From contig DKPJ01000017.1 in NCBI GenBank assembly GCA_002480085.1, positions 372,001-436,000 of the forward strand: DNA of 64,000 nt, written 5' to 3'. Under the pieces are notes generated by a model. That model saw only the letters and a program-made list of their open reading frames with translations, did no database searches and had not been told where the DNA came from. The DNA is from Enterobacteriaceae bacterium UBA7338. GTDB taxonomy: Bacteria; Pseudomonadota; Gammaproteobacteria; Enterobacterales; Enterobacteriaceae. Shown here one piece after another: positions 1 to 9,023 of this stretch. A program made the position numbers and the translations under genes. Every line of letters starts with the position of its first letter. The first letter of the stretch is position 1.

Positions 1-854
1 CCGGAGTCAGGTTTATAAAGACCGGTGCGAAAGGTGGCTATGATTATGTCTATCAGCCAAACATGTCTGCGACCATCAACGTTCTTTCTGCCAGCGACAC
101 CAGTAATCCCGGTGCGTACCAGTATGAGCTGGATTACTATGTTTCAAGCGACAGCACAATTAACGCTAACTACGCCTCTGAAAAAGTAGCGTTATTCTTG
201 TCTTATATTAATTCCAGCGGTACAGAGGTAGATTACAACACGGCGAGCGGCAGTAAATCACAAAGCTATGTGGCAGTAACGGTGTATCCGCCTAAAAAGT
301 ATGGTACTGCAGGTTCATCATCAACGCCGGTAATTATAGCATTGAAAGATGACAAGCCAAATTACACTAACGAACAGACAGCAAATGAGTCTAACGAGAA
401 AGTTTCCATTTATCAATTAAGAATAGATGATGGCTATTTTAGAATAATTTCATTCCAGGCAAACAATACAGTTCAGTCACCTAATCCATTCACCAGGCGT
501 GCAACAAATAATTCGTCAGGGGGTGCTGGTCACTATCCTGTCTGGGCAACCTATGAAGCTTTTCTTCCTGTTCAAAATAAAATAAACCAAGGGGCAGCAT
601 CCTATGACAGTAAGTTAACAATCACATACAATAACAACAACTACGCGTACTTCTCACTTACCGTTACAGTAAATCAAGAGCAAAATGAAATAATCTTTAT
701 TCATTTCTATAGTGAAATTAACGATACAAGTGAGGTTGGGTTTGTTAATAATACTAGCACTGCATCTCTTTTTGCTTTAGATCAATTTGGTAATGAATTG
801 AATGTGATTGTAAGCGAAGATAATGATGGTATTAAAATTGATAGTGTTACTTAA
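1..854 (+). CDS. Partial hypothetical protein, polar, likely extracellular
   Basis: The reading frame is open from the left edge, so the true start lies outside the window; the first internal Met is at position 63 but the frame reads upstream of it without a stop. About 284 residues remain. I do not recognise the family. The visible part is rich in Asn, Ser, Thr, Tyr and Val with alternating polar/hydrophobic stretches, has no obvious membrane helix and contains no Cys, a composition typical of beta-rich secreted or surface proteins. The DNA is clearly more AT-rich than the neighbouring mqo, which suggests horizontal acquisition. It converges on mqo with a shared hairpin between them. Function unknown; an adhesin or secreted-effector fragment is only a guess. 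Confidence 0.7.
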   Translation, partial: GVRFIKTGAKGGYDYVYQPNMSATINVLSASDTSNPGAYQYELDYYVSSDSTINANYASEKVALFLSYINSSGTEVDYNTASGSKSQSYVAVTVYPPKKYGTAGSSSTPVIIALKDDKPNYTNEQTANESNEKVSIYQLRIDDGYFRIISFQANNTVQSPNPFTRRATNNSSGGAGHYPVWATYEAFLPVQNKINQGAASYDSKLTITYNNNNYAYFSLTVTVNQEQNEIIFIHFYSEINDTSEVGFVNNTSTASLFALDQFGNELNVIVSEDNDGIKIDSVT

Positions 855-881
855 ATTTAAGCTGTCGTTATGTATATTGCA

Positions 882-909
882 AACGCATTAGCCTACTGGC
901 TAATGCGTT
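882..909. terminator. Hairpin between convergent genes
   Basis: A perfect 12-bp inverted repeat (882-893 and 898-909) with a 4-base loop lies between the end of the left-edge gene and the stop of mqo. There is no long T tract on either side, so it may act as a weak bidirectional terminator or an mRNA-stabilising hairpin. Confidence 0.55.
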
Positions 910-920
910 GTTTAAGAAAC

Positions 921-2579
921 TCAAGCCGGATCCGTCACCGCCTCAATCTCAACCTGCGGTTCCTTCTGCTTCTGCGCCTTCGGCACAGGTGCCACGTCTA
1001 CCACCGGCGGCTGCGCATACGTCAGACCCAATATTTCGCTGGTCTGCTGCAATACGCGCTGGGTGGCTTCGACGTTGCCGTTCAGCTGCGTGCCAAAGCT
1101 CGGGATGATCTCCTTCAGCTTCGCCTGCCACGCGGGTGAGGCGAATTGGGCTGCAAAGACCTTCTTCATCAGCTCCAGCATGATAGGCGCTGCGGTAGAG
1201 GCTCCCGGCGAGGCGCCGAGCAGCGCGGCAATGGTGCCCTGCCGATCGCTGACCACTTCGGTACCGAGACGCAGTACCCCGCCCAGGAGCGGATCGCGCT
1301 TGATGATCTGCACCCGCTGGCCCGCCTGCCACAGACGCCACTCCTCTTTCTTCGCCTGCGGATAGTACTCCCGCAGGGCGGCAAAGCGCGCGTCGTCGTT
1401 CTGCAGCACCTGGCCCACCAGATATTTCACCAGGCTGAAGTTGGTCAAGCCTACCTTCACCATCGGCATCAGGTTAGACGGCGTGGTTGAACGCGGCAGA
1501 TCCCACAGGGAGCCGTTCTTGAGGAATTTCGTTGAGAAGGTGGCAAACGGTCCGAACAGCAGCACGCGCTTGCCGTTAAGGATGCGGGTATCGATATGCG
1601 GAACCGACATCGGCGGCGCGCCGACCGACGCCTGACCATAGACCTTCGCGAGGTGGCGATTCACCACCTCAGGGTTGTCCGACACCAGGAACTGGCCGCC
1701 CACCGGGAACCCGGCGAAATCCCGCGCTTCCGGAATGCCGGACTCCTGTAATAGTTTCAGCGCCGCGCCGCCCGCCCCGATAAAGACAAACTTCGCCACG
1801 ATAGTACGGGTGCTGCGGGGGTGATTAACGTCGGCAACGGTGACCGCCCAGCGGCCATCGGCGTTGCGTTTAATGGCGCGCACTTCGGTGCTGAGGTTAA
1901 GAGAGAAGTTGTCGCGTTTTTGCAGAGAGACCACCAGCTGGCGGGCGATCTCGCCAAAGTTAACGTCCGTCCCTAGCTCGGTGCGGGTGGCGGCAATCTT
2001 CTGCTTCGCGTCGCGCCCCTCCATCACCAGCGGCGCCCAGCGCTTGATCTGCGCGTGATCTTCACTGTAGCGGATGCCGCTAAAGAGGTTGCTCTGCTGG
2101 AGCGCGGCGTAGCGGGCGCGCAGGAAGTTGACGTTCTCTTCGCCCCACACAAAGCTCATGTGCGGCACGGTGTTGATAAAGGATCGGGGATTGTTCAGCA
2201 CGCCCGCTTTCACCTGGTGCGCCCAGAACTGGCGGGAGAGATGAAACGCCTCGTTAATCTCGACGGCTTTCTCAATGCTTACGCTGCCGTCGGCCTTCCG
2301 CGGCGTGTAGTTCAGTTCCATTAATGCAGCGTGCCCGGTGCCGGCGTTGTTCCAGCCCTCGGAGCTCTCCTTTGCGACTTCATCCAGGCGCTCAATCATG
2401 GTCATCGACCACGTTGGTTCCAGCGCCTGCAGATAGGTTCCCAGCGTAGCGCTCATAATGCCGCCACCCAGGAGGAGTACATCAGTTTCTCGCTTCTTCG
2501 CCGCAGTGGTTTTCCCTGTCCGTGAGGCAGCGCGACTACCCGTAGCCACAGAAGAGAGCACGGCACGCATTTTTTTCAT
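921..2579 (-). CDS. mqo: Malate:quinone oxidoreductase
   Basis: Peripheral inner-membrane FAD enzyme that oxidises L-malate to oxaloacetate and passes electrons to the quinone pool, in parallel with NAD-dependent malate dehydrogenase. The 552-residue product is close in length to E. coli Mqo (548) and colinear with it. A basic N-terminal stretch is followed by the FAD-binding Rossmann motif (LLLGGGIMSATLG, about residues 36-48), then the family blocks GWNNAGTGHAALMELNYTP and LGASPGASTAAPIMLELM. The ATG at 2579 is preceded by a weak AGGG-type site. The C-terminal tail is Pro/Val/Glu-rich and differs from E. coli, as is usual for this enzyme. An ArcA-like box lies upstream, consistent with known ArcA repression of mqo. 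Confidence 0.97.
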   Translation of the reverse strand: MKKMRAVLSSVATGSRAASRTGKTTAAKKRETDVLLLGGGIMSATLGTYLQALEPTWSMTMIERLDEVAKESSEGWNNAGTGHAALMELNYTPRKADGSVSIEKAVEINEAFHLSRQFWAHQVKAGVLNNPRSFINTVPHMSFVWGEENVNFLRARYAALQQSNLFSGIRYSEDHAQIKRWAPLVMEGRDAKQKIAATRTELGTDVNFGEIARQLVVSLQKRDNFSLNLSTEVRAIKRNADGRWAVTVADVNHPRSTRTIVAKFVFIGAGGAALKLLQESGIPEARDFAGFPVGGQFLVSDNPEVVNRHLAKVYGQASVGAPPMSVPHIDTRILNGKRVLLFGPFATFSTKFLKNGSLWDLPRSTTPSNLMPMVKVGLTNFSLVKYLVGQVLQNDDARFAALREYYPQAKKEEWRLWQAGQRVQIIKRDPLLGGVLRLGTEVVSDRQGTIAALLGASPGASTAAPIMLELMKKVFAAQFASPAWQAKLKEIIPSFGTQLNGNVEATQRVLQQTSEILGLTYAQPPVVDVAPVPKAQKQKEPQVEIEAVTDPA

Positions 2580-2708
2580 AATGTTAATGCCCTACAATTA
2601 GTACTGCTTTATTGGAATTTATTGGAGTGAAATTACCCGTTCAACTAACCTACCACCATCGTCGGGGAATTTAAATATTGTTGAGATAGTACACAGCAAG
2701 TTGATAGA

Positions 2709-2724
2709 TGTTAACAAAAAGTTA
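2709..2724 (+). promoter_or_regulatory. Putative ArcA box upstream of mqo
   Basis: The sequence TGTTAACAAAAAGTTA has two GTTA direct repeats spaced 11 bp apart, as in the ArcA consensus GTTAATTAAATGTTA. It lies in the divergent region between mqo and the SulP gene. E. coli mqo is known to be ArcA-repressed; the site itself is inferred. Confidence 0.5.
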
Positions 2725-2836
2725 GATTTTTATAACGACTATGACAAAAAAACTGGTATCTCCTGCGCCGCACCGCTACTATTCTTCGCTTTGCTACACT
2801 GCACGCTTTCCGTCCGCTTTGACTCTGTGAAACTCT

Positions 2837-4084
2837 ATGTCTGATGCTCAAAAAGCTTTAACTCCTGTACAAGCGGGTAGCGTTGCCACGGTGCTGCGCT
2901 CGCCGTCGCTGCTGATGCGCGAAACCCTTGCCGGGGTGATGACTGCCCTGGCGCTGATCCCGGAAGTGATCTCCTTCTCGGTGATCGCTGGCGTCGATCC
3001 AACCGTAAGCCTGATCGCCTCCGTGGTGCTCTGTCTGGGGATGTCCTTCCTTGGCGGACGTCCGGCGATGGTCACGGCCGCGGCTGGCTCCGTGGCGCTG
3101 GTGATCGGCCCGATGGTGCATCAGCACGGCGTGGAGTACATCCTGCCTGCCGTCCTGCTCGCCGGGGTGATTCAGATTGTCTTCGGCCTGACGGGGATGG
3201 CGCGCCTGATGCGCTTTATTCCGCACACGGTGATGACCGGCTTTGTTAACGCCCTCGGGATCCTGATCTTCTTCGCCCAGGTACCGCACTTCTGGACCCG
3301 CGATCCGCTGATCCTCGGGCTGTTTGTCCTGACGCTGCTGATTGTGCTCTGGCTGCCGAAGGTGCTGAAGAGCGTCCCCTCCCCGCTGGTAGCGATTGTG
3401 GTGCTGACGCTCTTTACCGTCTTCTCTGGACAGATCCTGCCGGTAGTGGGCGATGAAGGCCCGATGCAGGGCGGCCTGCCCGGCCTGACCCAGTGGCTGG
3501 TGCCGTTCAACCTGACTACGCTGAGCATCATCTGGCCCTGCGCGCTGAGCATCGCCTTTGTCGGGCTGATGGAGTCGCTACTGACGGCGAAGCTGGTAGA
3601 CGATCTCACAGAAACGCCGTCCAACAAGGGCCGCGAGAGCGCGGGTCTGGGCATCGCGAATATCCTGGCGGGTTTCTACGGCGGGATTGCGGGCTGCGCG
3701 ATGATCGGCCAGACCATCGTCAACGTTGAGATGGGTAAAGGGCGCAGCCGCGTCTCCACCGTCGCGGCGGGTCTGGTCCTGCTGCTGCTGGTGACTGCAT
3801 TGAGCAACGTGATGGCGAAGATCCCGATGGCGGTGCTGGCCGGGATCATGGTGATTGTGGCGGTGAAGACCTTCAACTGGCACAGCATTCAGCCTGCACA
3901 GCTAAAACGCGCCCCGATAACCGAGACGCTGGTGATGCTGGTAACGGTGATTGCCACCGTCACCACCGGGAACCTGGCGATTGGTGTCGTCGCTGGCGTG
4001 GCGCTGATGTTCGTGCTACCCCCGGTCTTTAACCGTAAAAAGCGCGCTACAGCAGAAACAGCGTCGCCAGACCCAGAAAAATAA
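2837..4084 (+). CDS. SulP-family inorganic anion transporter, no STAS domain
   Basis: Predicted inner-membrane transporter of 415 residues with about 10-12 hydrophobic helices. The N-terminal block with ETLAGVMTALALIPEVISFSVIAGVDP is the typical start of the SulP sulfate/bicarbonate/dicarboxylate transporter core, and GRPAMVTAAAGSVALVIGP follows in the second core region. The protein ends soon after the last helix, so the C-terminal STAS domain of classic SulP proteins is absent. The substrate cannot be told from sequence. The gene is divergent from mqo and its last 38 bases overlap the end of mgtE on the other strand. It is not present at this place in E. coli K-12. Confidence 0.9.
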   Translation: MSDAQKALTPVQAGSVATVLRSPSLLMRETLAGVMTALALIPEVISFSVIAGVDPTVSLIASVVLCLGMSFLGGRPAMVTAAAGSVALVIGPMVHQHGVEYILPAVLLAGVIQIVFGLTGMARLMRFIPHTVMTGFVNALGILIFFAQVPHFWTRDPLILGLFVLTLLIVLWLPKVLKSVPSPLVAIVVLTLFTVFSGQILPVVGDEGPMQGGLPGLTQWLVPFNLTTLSIIWPCALSIAFVGLMESLLTAKLVDDLTETPSNKGRESAGLGIANILAGFYGGIAGCAMIGQTIVNVEMGKGRSRVSTVAAGLVLLLLVTALSNVMAKIPMAVLAGIMVIVAVKTFNWHSIQPAQLKRAPITETLVMLVTVIATVTTGNLAIGVVAGVALMFVLPPVFNRKKRATAETASPDPEK

Positions 4085-5483
4085 AGAAGCCGCCGGTATC
4101 CGTCAGGGCGGTGATCATTACGCTGGAGCCGACCGCCGGGTCGCGCCCCAGCCGTACCATAATCATCGGGATCAGCACCCCCATGGTGGCGGCCAGCAGC
4201 AGGTTTAGCACCATCGCCAGGGTCATCACCCCGCCGAGGGCCATGTCGTCATAGAGCCACCAGGTTACGCCGCCCATAATCCCGCCCCACACCAGGCCGT
4301 TGATTAGCGCTACGCCCAGCTCGCGGAAGATAAGAAACCGGTAGTTTCCCGGCTGAATGTTTTGCAGCGCCAGCGCGCGCACGATCATGGTGATGGTCTG
4401 GTTGCCGGTATTGCCGCCGATCCCGGCGACGATGGGCATCAGCGAGGCCAGGGCCACCAGCTGGGAGATGGTATGCTCGAAGCCATCGATCACCCGCGAG
4501 GCGATAAAGGCGGTGCAGAGGTTAATCGCCAGCCACGCCCAGCGGTTCTTGACCGCTTTGCCCACCGGCGCAAAGACATCCTCCTCCGGGCTGAGACCGC
4601 CCATCAGGCGCATGTCGTTATCGCTCTCCTCATAGACCACGTTAACGATCTCATCGATGGTCACCCGCCCCAGCAGCTTGCCGTCGGGGTTGACCACCGG
4701 CGCACTCACCAGATTATCACGCTCAAAGGTACGGGCGGTCTTCTCCGCATCGTCATGGGGCGAGAAGGTGACGGGGTCGGACTCCATCACCTCGCTGACC
4801 AGCGTCTGGGTATCATTGAGCAGAATAGTTTGCAGCGGCAGCTCGCCCAGCAGTTGTTCATCGCGATCGGTGACAAACAGCTTATCGGTGTTCTGCGGCA
4901 TGCTGCCGAGGCGATGCAGGTAGCGCTGCACCGTTTCAAGTGTCACCTCCGGACGGACGGTGATCACCTCAAACTCCATCAGCGCGCCCACGCTGTTCTG
5001 CTCGTAGCTCATCACCTGATGCACGCGGGCGCGATCGTCCGGCGGTAGCGAGGCTACCAGCCGTCCGGTGAGGTTGCGCGGCAGGCGCTTAACCAGATAG
5101 ATCTGCTCGTCGATATCCAGCCCGCGCAGCGCCTCCAGCAGCGCCTTGTCGTTCATCTCCTCAATCAGATCCTCGCGCACGCTGTCCGAGGCCTCTACCA
5201 GCACCTCGCCGCGCTTGAGATCCTCGACCAGGCGCCACAGCGCCCGGCGCTCCTCGGTGGGCAGCGCCTCCAGCGTATCCGCCAGGTCCGGGGCGGGAAG
5301 ATGGGCCACCAGCACGCCGACCTCGGCAATATCGTCGTTTAACGCACTGCCGTCGAACTGCTCAACCAGGGTCAGCTTGCCGAGGATCTGGGAGGTGATG
5401 GCGCTGTTAGTATTCAGCAGCCAGATGAGGCGCGCCCGCTCCTCGTCGCGTAGGCGGGCGCTATTTTTAGGGGTGGCGGACAT
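4047..5483 (-). CDS. mgtE: Magnesium transporter MgtE
   Basis: Mg2+ channel/transporter of 478 residues. An N-terminal superhelical MgtE_N domain (about residues 35-135) is followed by a CBS pair (about 140-265, including VMESDPVTFSPHDDAEKTA), a connecting helix and five membrane helices carrying the conserved block PIVAGIGGNTGNQT. In the family the cytosolic domains sense Mg2+ and gate the pore. E. coli K-12 has no mgtE. The gene follows yojI by 28 bases on the same strand, so they probably share a transcript. Three tandem ATAAGG units lie just before the start and form its ribosome-binding region. Confidence 0.95.
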   Translation of the reverse strand: MSATPKNSARLRDEERARLIWLLNTNSAITSQILGKLTLVEQFDGSALNDDIAEVGVLVAHLPAPDLADTLEALPTEERRALWRLVEDLKRGEVLVEASDSVREDLIEEMNDKALLEALRGLDIDEQIYLVKRLPRNLTGRLVASLPPDDRARVHQVMSYEQNSVGALMEFEVITVRPEVTLETVQRYLHRLGSMPQNTDKLFVTDRDEQLLGELPLQTILLNDTQTLVSEVMESDPVTFSPHDDAEKTARTFERDNLVSAPVVNPDGKLLGRVTIDEIVNVVYEESDNDMRLMGGLSPEEDVFAPVGKAVKNRWAWLAINLCTAFIASRVIDGFEHTISQLVALASLMPIVAGIGGNTGNQTITMIVRALALQNIQPGNYRFLIFRELGVALINGLVWGGIMGGVTWWLYDDMALGGVMTLAMVLNLLLAATMGVLIPMIMVRLGRDPAVGSSVMITALTDTGGFFIFLGLATLFLL

Positions 5484-5488
5484 TAACG

Positions 5489-5508
5489 ACTCCTTATCCT
5501 TATCCTTA
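5489..5508 (-). repeat. Tandem ATAAGG repeat at the mgtE ribosome-binding site
   Basis: On the minus strand the yojI-mgtE gap reads ATAAGGATAAGGATAAGGA, three direct copies of a hexamer, each containing an AAGGA-like Shine-Dalgarno core. The last copy is at ordinary spacing from the mgtE ATG. Whether copy number varies is unknown. Confidence 0.75.
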
Positions 5509-5511
5509 TAC

Positions 5512-7155
5512 TTATGCGGTGCGTGAAACGGCGTCGCGCGAAGCGAGCGCCCGCTCTTCTCCTGTCAGCTCTGTGAGCACGCCGCTGCGCATCTCCAGCA
5601 GACGATCGGCATGTATAAAGTAGTGGTCGTCGTGACTAATAGCAAAAATGGTTTTCCCTTCGGCCTGCATGAGAGGCAGGATTGTCTGGTAAAACTCGCG
5701 GCGGAAGTGCGGATCCTGATCGGCGGCCCACTCATCCAGCAGAATAATATCCCGCTCCTCCGCCAGCGCCAGCAGCAGCGCCACGCGCTTCTTCTGCCCC
5801 TTCGACAGCTTCAGGTTAAGGATCTTGCCGTTATCCAGCTCCAGCTTGTGGGCCATCTTCAGCTGCGCCAGCCATTTATCAACGATAGCCGGATCCGCCT
5901 GCTTGCCTTCCGGGCCAATCAGCTGGTCAAACAGCCAGACGTCGGTAAATACCGCCGAGAAGAGCTTGCGGTAGTCCTCTTCACGCCCGGCGGCCAGCGG
6001 CTGGCCATCGATCAGAATAGTGCCCGATACCGGCTGATAGAGACCGGTCAGCAGCATCGCGAGGGTCGATTTGCCGCTGCCGTTGCCGCCGATAAGAAAC
6101 ACCAGCTCGCCGCGCTTCAGGGTCAGGTTAATCGGCCCGACGGAGAAAGCGCCTTCCTGGTAGGTAAAGGTGACGTCGCGCAGCTCAAGGGTCTGCCAGC
6201 CGGTAAAGGCCGTCGGGCGGGGGAACTCAGGCTCATAGGGCGCGAGGGAGAACTGCTTCAGCTTGTTGAACGCCACCTGGGCACTGAGCAGGGTAGGCAG
6301 CGCCCCCACCGCCGAGAGCAGCGGCGTGCGCAGGAACAGCACCGTCAGGGAGAAGGTCGCCGCGACGTTGGTATCCGCCCAGCCGAGACCGTTAGCCATC
6401 CAGAACACCAGGCCAATCGCCCCGAGCATCATGATGTTTGACCAGTTGACGGCGCTGAGGTGGAAAGTGTCGGCGCGAATAATATGGTGGCGATACTCCC
6501 GGGCATCCGGCAGGTAGGCGTTGTTGAAGATCGCCTCGGCACGCTCGCGGTTGAGGGTCAGCTCTTTGCGCCCCTCCAGCACCGTCTGGTAGTCATGGTG
6601 CAGCTTGTCTTCGGTTTCGCGCAGGGTCGCTAAGTGCTTGTAGACCCGCGACACCAGCATAAAGCCACCCCAGATAGTGAGCGCCATCCACAGGGCGGTG
6701 ACCAGCAGCATTTTACCGGAGAGCCAGCCGAGGTAGGCCGCCGACCCGGCGGTAAGAATGATCCCCTGCACCAGCTCCGGCAGGCGCACAAAAGCGATGG
6801 TGATGTTACGCACGTCGCTGGTCAGCGCGGCCAGCAGCGCGGCGTTGCCCAGCTGTTCAACCCGCTCTACCTGGGTGTCGAGGATGCGCTTAATAAACTC
6901 ACCCCGCAGGCGGTAGACAAAGTGGTGGCCGAGGCTGGTCAGCGCCAGCTGTGAGCCAAGGGTGACCGCCATCAGCAGCAGCAGCAGGCCGAGAAACTCC
7001 GGCAGCACCGTCAGGGAGATATCCACGTTCTCGATTAGCCGCGCGTTGATAAAGGCGATCAGCCCGATGCCCAGCGCTGCGCTAAGCAGGGTTAACAGGA
7101 TGACGGCAATAAAAGGCCAGCGGTACTGCCGCCAGACAAGAAGAAGAAGTTCCAT
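5512..7155 (-). CDS. yojI: Multidrug/microcin ABC exporter YojI
   Basis: Fused ABC exporter half-transporter of 547 residues, the same length as E. coli YojI, which exports microcin J25 together with TolC. Six membrane helices occupy about residues 1-300. The nucleotide-binding domain follows: Walker A GGNGSGKST, signature LSKGQKKR, Walker B ILLDEWAADQDP and the switch histidine in AISHDDHYF. It is the first gene of a probable yojI-mgtE unit and lies downstream of alkB on the same strand. Confidence 0.95.
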   Translation of the reverse strand: MELLLLVWRQYRWPFIAVILLTLLSAALGIGLIAFINARLIENVDISLTVLPEFLGLLLLLMAVTLGSQLALTSLGHHFVYRLRGEFIKRILDTQVERVEQLGNAALLAALTSDVRNITIAFVRLPELVQGIILTAGSAAYLGWLSGKMLLVTALWMALTIWGGFMLVSRVYKHLATLRETEDKLHHDYQTVLEGRKELTLNRERAEAIFNNAYLPDAREYRHHIIRADTFHLSAVNWSNIMMLGAIGLVFWMANGLGWADTNVAATFSLTVLFLRTPLLSAVGALPTLLSAQVAFNKLKQFSLAPYEPEFPRPTAFTGWQTLELRDVTFTYQEGAFSVGPINLTLKRGELVFLIGGNGSGKSTLAMLLTGLYQPVSGTILIDGQPLAAGREEDYRKLFSAVFTDVWLFDQLIGPEGKQADPAIVDKWLAQLKMAHKLELDNGKILNLKLSKGQKKRVALLLALAEERDIILLDEWAADQDPHFRREFYQTILPLMQAEGKTIFAISHDDHYFIHADRLLEMRSGVLTELTGEERALASRDAVSRTA

Positions 7156-7235
7156 GAGAGCGATCCGGCAAGAAAAATCAGCCCGCAGTGTAAACTGCTA
7201 TCGCACTGAATCAAGAATAATTCTGATTTATATTC

Positions 7236-7880
7236 TTAATTACCTGCCCGGCGAAAGGTTAAGTTATAGCGGCATTCACCGGTGGCCGGATGGTGGCCTG
7301 GCTTAAGGGGCTGTATGCCGTGATAGAAGAGCCGGGACGGGCCGCCCCACACCACCACGTCGCCATGCTCCAGCAGCAGACGCTTGAGCGGATCGCTGCG
7401 CCGGATCCCACCAAACTGGAAAACGGCGGGCAGGCCCAGCGAGACCGAGACGATAGGCGCAGCCAGATCCGGCTCGTCTTTATCCTGATGCAGAGAGAGC
7501 TTCGCGCCCGGCAGATAGCGGTTGATCAGGCAGGCGTCCGGCTGAAAGTCGCTGTAGCCCGCCGCCGTCGAAGCCTGCTGGCAGAGCGCGGCAAAGGCCT
7601 GCGGCATGGCGGGCCACGGCTGGCCGCTGAGCGGATCGATGGGGGCATAGCGATAGCCGCGCGCATCGGTCGTCCAGCCCAGGCCGCCACAGTTAGTCAT
7701 CGCCACCGACATGGTATAGCCGCCGGGAGTAACCATCTGGCGAAACGGTGACGCGCTGGCGACCGCGCCGATCGCCTCCAGCAGCACATCGGCGTCGGCA
7801 AGGGCAAAGCGGCGCAGGATTGTCGCCCCTGGGGCCAGCGGCTCCTGCCACGGTTCGACATCGGCAAATAGATCGAGCAT
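7236..7880 (-). CDS. alkB: DNA oxidative demethylase AlkB
   Basis: Fe(II)/2-oxoglutarate dioxygenase that removes 1-methyladenine and 3-methylcytosine from DNA and RNA by oxidation. The 214 residues are near the E. coli length of 216. The metal ligands are visible as H131-x-D133 (SLHQDKDEPD) and H186 (FYHGIQP), and the 2-oxoglutarate-binding arginines lie in RYNLTFRR near the C-terminus. The start codon overlaps the ada stop (TGATG), so it is translationally coupled to ada and should be induced with it in the adaptive response to alkylation. Confidence 0.97.
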   Translation of the reverse strand: MLDLFADVEPWQEPLAPGATILRRFALADADVLLEAIGAVASASPFRQMVTPGGYTMSVAMTNCGGLGWTTDARGYRYAPIDPLSGQPWPAMPQAFAALCQQASTAAGYSDFQPDACLINRYLPGAKLSLHQDKDEPDLAAPIVSVSLGLPAVFQFGGIRRSDPLKRLLLEHGDVVVWGGPSRLFYHGIQPLKPGHHPATGECRYNLTFRRAGN

Positions 7881-8944
7881 CAGGTCTCCTCTTTCAACGA
7901 CTCGCGCGCCAGCAGCTGGGCCTTGCGCGCTGCCCCCCAGCGGTAGCCAGAGAGCATGCCATCGCCGCGTACCACGCGATGGCAGGGGATAACAATCGCC
8001 AGACGATTGGCCGCGCAGGCGCTGGCCACGGCGCGGATCGCCTGCGGCTTGCCGATGGCGGTGGCGATGGCGCTATAGCTGGCGGTTTCTCCCGCCGGGA
8101 TCGCCTGCAGGGCCTGCCAGACCTGCATCTGAAAAGCGGTACCGCGCAGATCCAGCGCCAGCGCCAGCGGGCGACCGGGGTGTTCAATGGTCGCCACCAC
8201 GTCGGCAACCCGGGCGCTAAATTCATCGTCGTCCTGCACCAGCTGAGCATGTGGGAACATCGTGTTCAGCTCGGCGGTGAGCAGCGACTCGCAGTCGGCC
8301 AGCAGGATCGCACAGATCCCGCGATCGCTCTCGGCGACCAGACAGCGCCCCAGCTCACAGTGCGTCAGAGCGTAGCGGATCGCCGTGCCCTCCCCGCCCT
8401 GGCGATACTGGCGGGCCGTCATGCCCAGCGTCTCATCGGCCTTGCGGTAGTAGCTGCCGGTATCGGGAAAACCGGCGGCCAGCACCGCGTCGGTAACCGT
8501 TGCGCTGTGGGGCAGCGCGCTGCGCAGACGTTTCGCCCGGGCGGCCTGCTGCCAGGCCTTAGGCGTCATGCCTGTGACGGCTTTAAACTGGCGGTGAAGA
8601 TGGTACGGACTGAGAGCTACCCTCTGCGCCAGTGCCTCCAGGGTTATCGGCATCTCCTGCTCCAGCAGACGGCAGGCGGCGGCGATCTTCTGCGCCAGGC
8701 TGCTCTCGTCGGCGGGCCGGTCAGGCTGGCAGCGCTTGCAGGGGCGAAAACCCGCCTGCGCCGCCGCCTCTGCGTCGGTAAAGAAGCGCACGTTTTCGCG
8801 CAGGGCATGGCGCGCCCGGCAGGAGGGGCGGCAAAAGATACCGGTGGTAATGACGGCAAAGACGAAACGATCGTCCGCGTCGGGGCGGCGTTCGAGCACC
8901 GCCTGCCAGCGATACTCATCGTCAAGTAACGTTGTTACAGTCAT
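7880..8944 (-). CDS. ada: Bifunctional methyltransferase/transcription factor Ada
   Basis: Repairs methyl-phosphotriesters and O6-methylguanine and, once methylated, activates the adaptive-response genes. The 354 residues equal the E. coli length. The N-terminal zinc site Cys38, Cys42, Cys69, Cys72 is present, with Cys38 the phosphotriester acceptor. An AraC-type helix-turn-helix follows (about 90-180), then the C-terminal methyltransferase with acceptor Cys321 in IPCHRVVRG. An Ada box lies upstream. alkB follows with overlapping stop and start. Confidence 0.98.
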   Translation of the reverse strand: MTVTTLLDDEYRWQAVLERRPDADDRFVFAVITTGIFCRPSCRARHALRENVRFFTDAEAAAQAGFRPCKRCQPDRPADESSLAQKIAAACRLLEQEMPITLEALAQRVALSPYHLHRQFKAVTGMTPKAWQQAARAKRLRSALPHSATVTDAVLAAGFPDTGSYYRKADETLGMTARQYRQGGEGTAIRYALTHCELGRCLVAESDRGICAILLADCESLLTAELNTMFPHAQLVQDDDEFSARVADVVATIEHPGRPLALALDLRGTAFQMQVWQALQAIPAGETASYSAIATAIGKPQAIRAVASACAANRLAIVIPCHRVVRGDGMLSGYRWGAARKAQLLARESLKEET

Positions 8945-9009
8945 AGTCAGGCTCCTCTATTCAGCTTAGCTTGACTATGCCCTGGGCAGGTGCAGCCTTC
9001 ACCTGAAAT

Positions 9010-9023
9010 CTTGCGCTTTAATT
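9010..9023 (-). promoter_or_regulatory. Ada box of the ada-alkB promoter
   Basis: On the minus strand AATTAAAGCGCAAG fits the Ada-binding pattern AAT-N6-GCAA exactly, about 65 bases upstream of the ada start and directly next to the apbE stop codon. It has the same arrangement as the characterised E. coli ada promoter. Confidence 0.85.
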
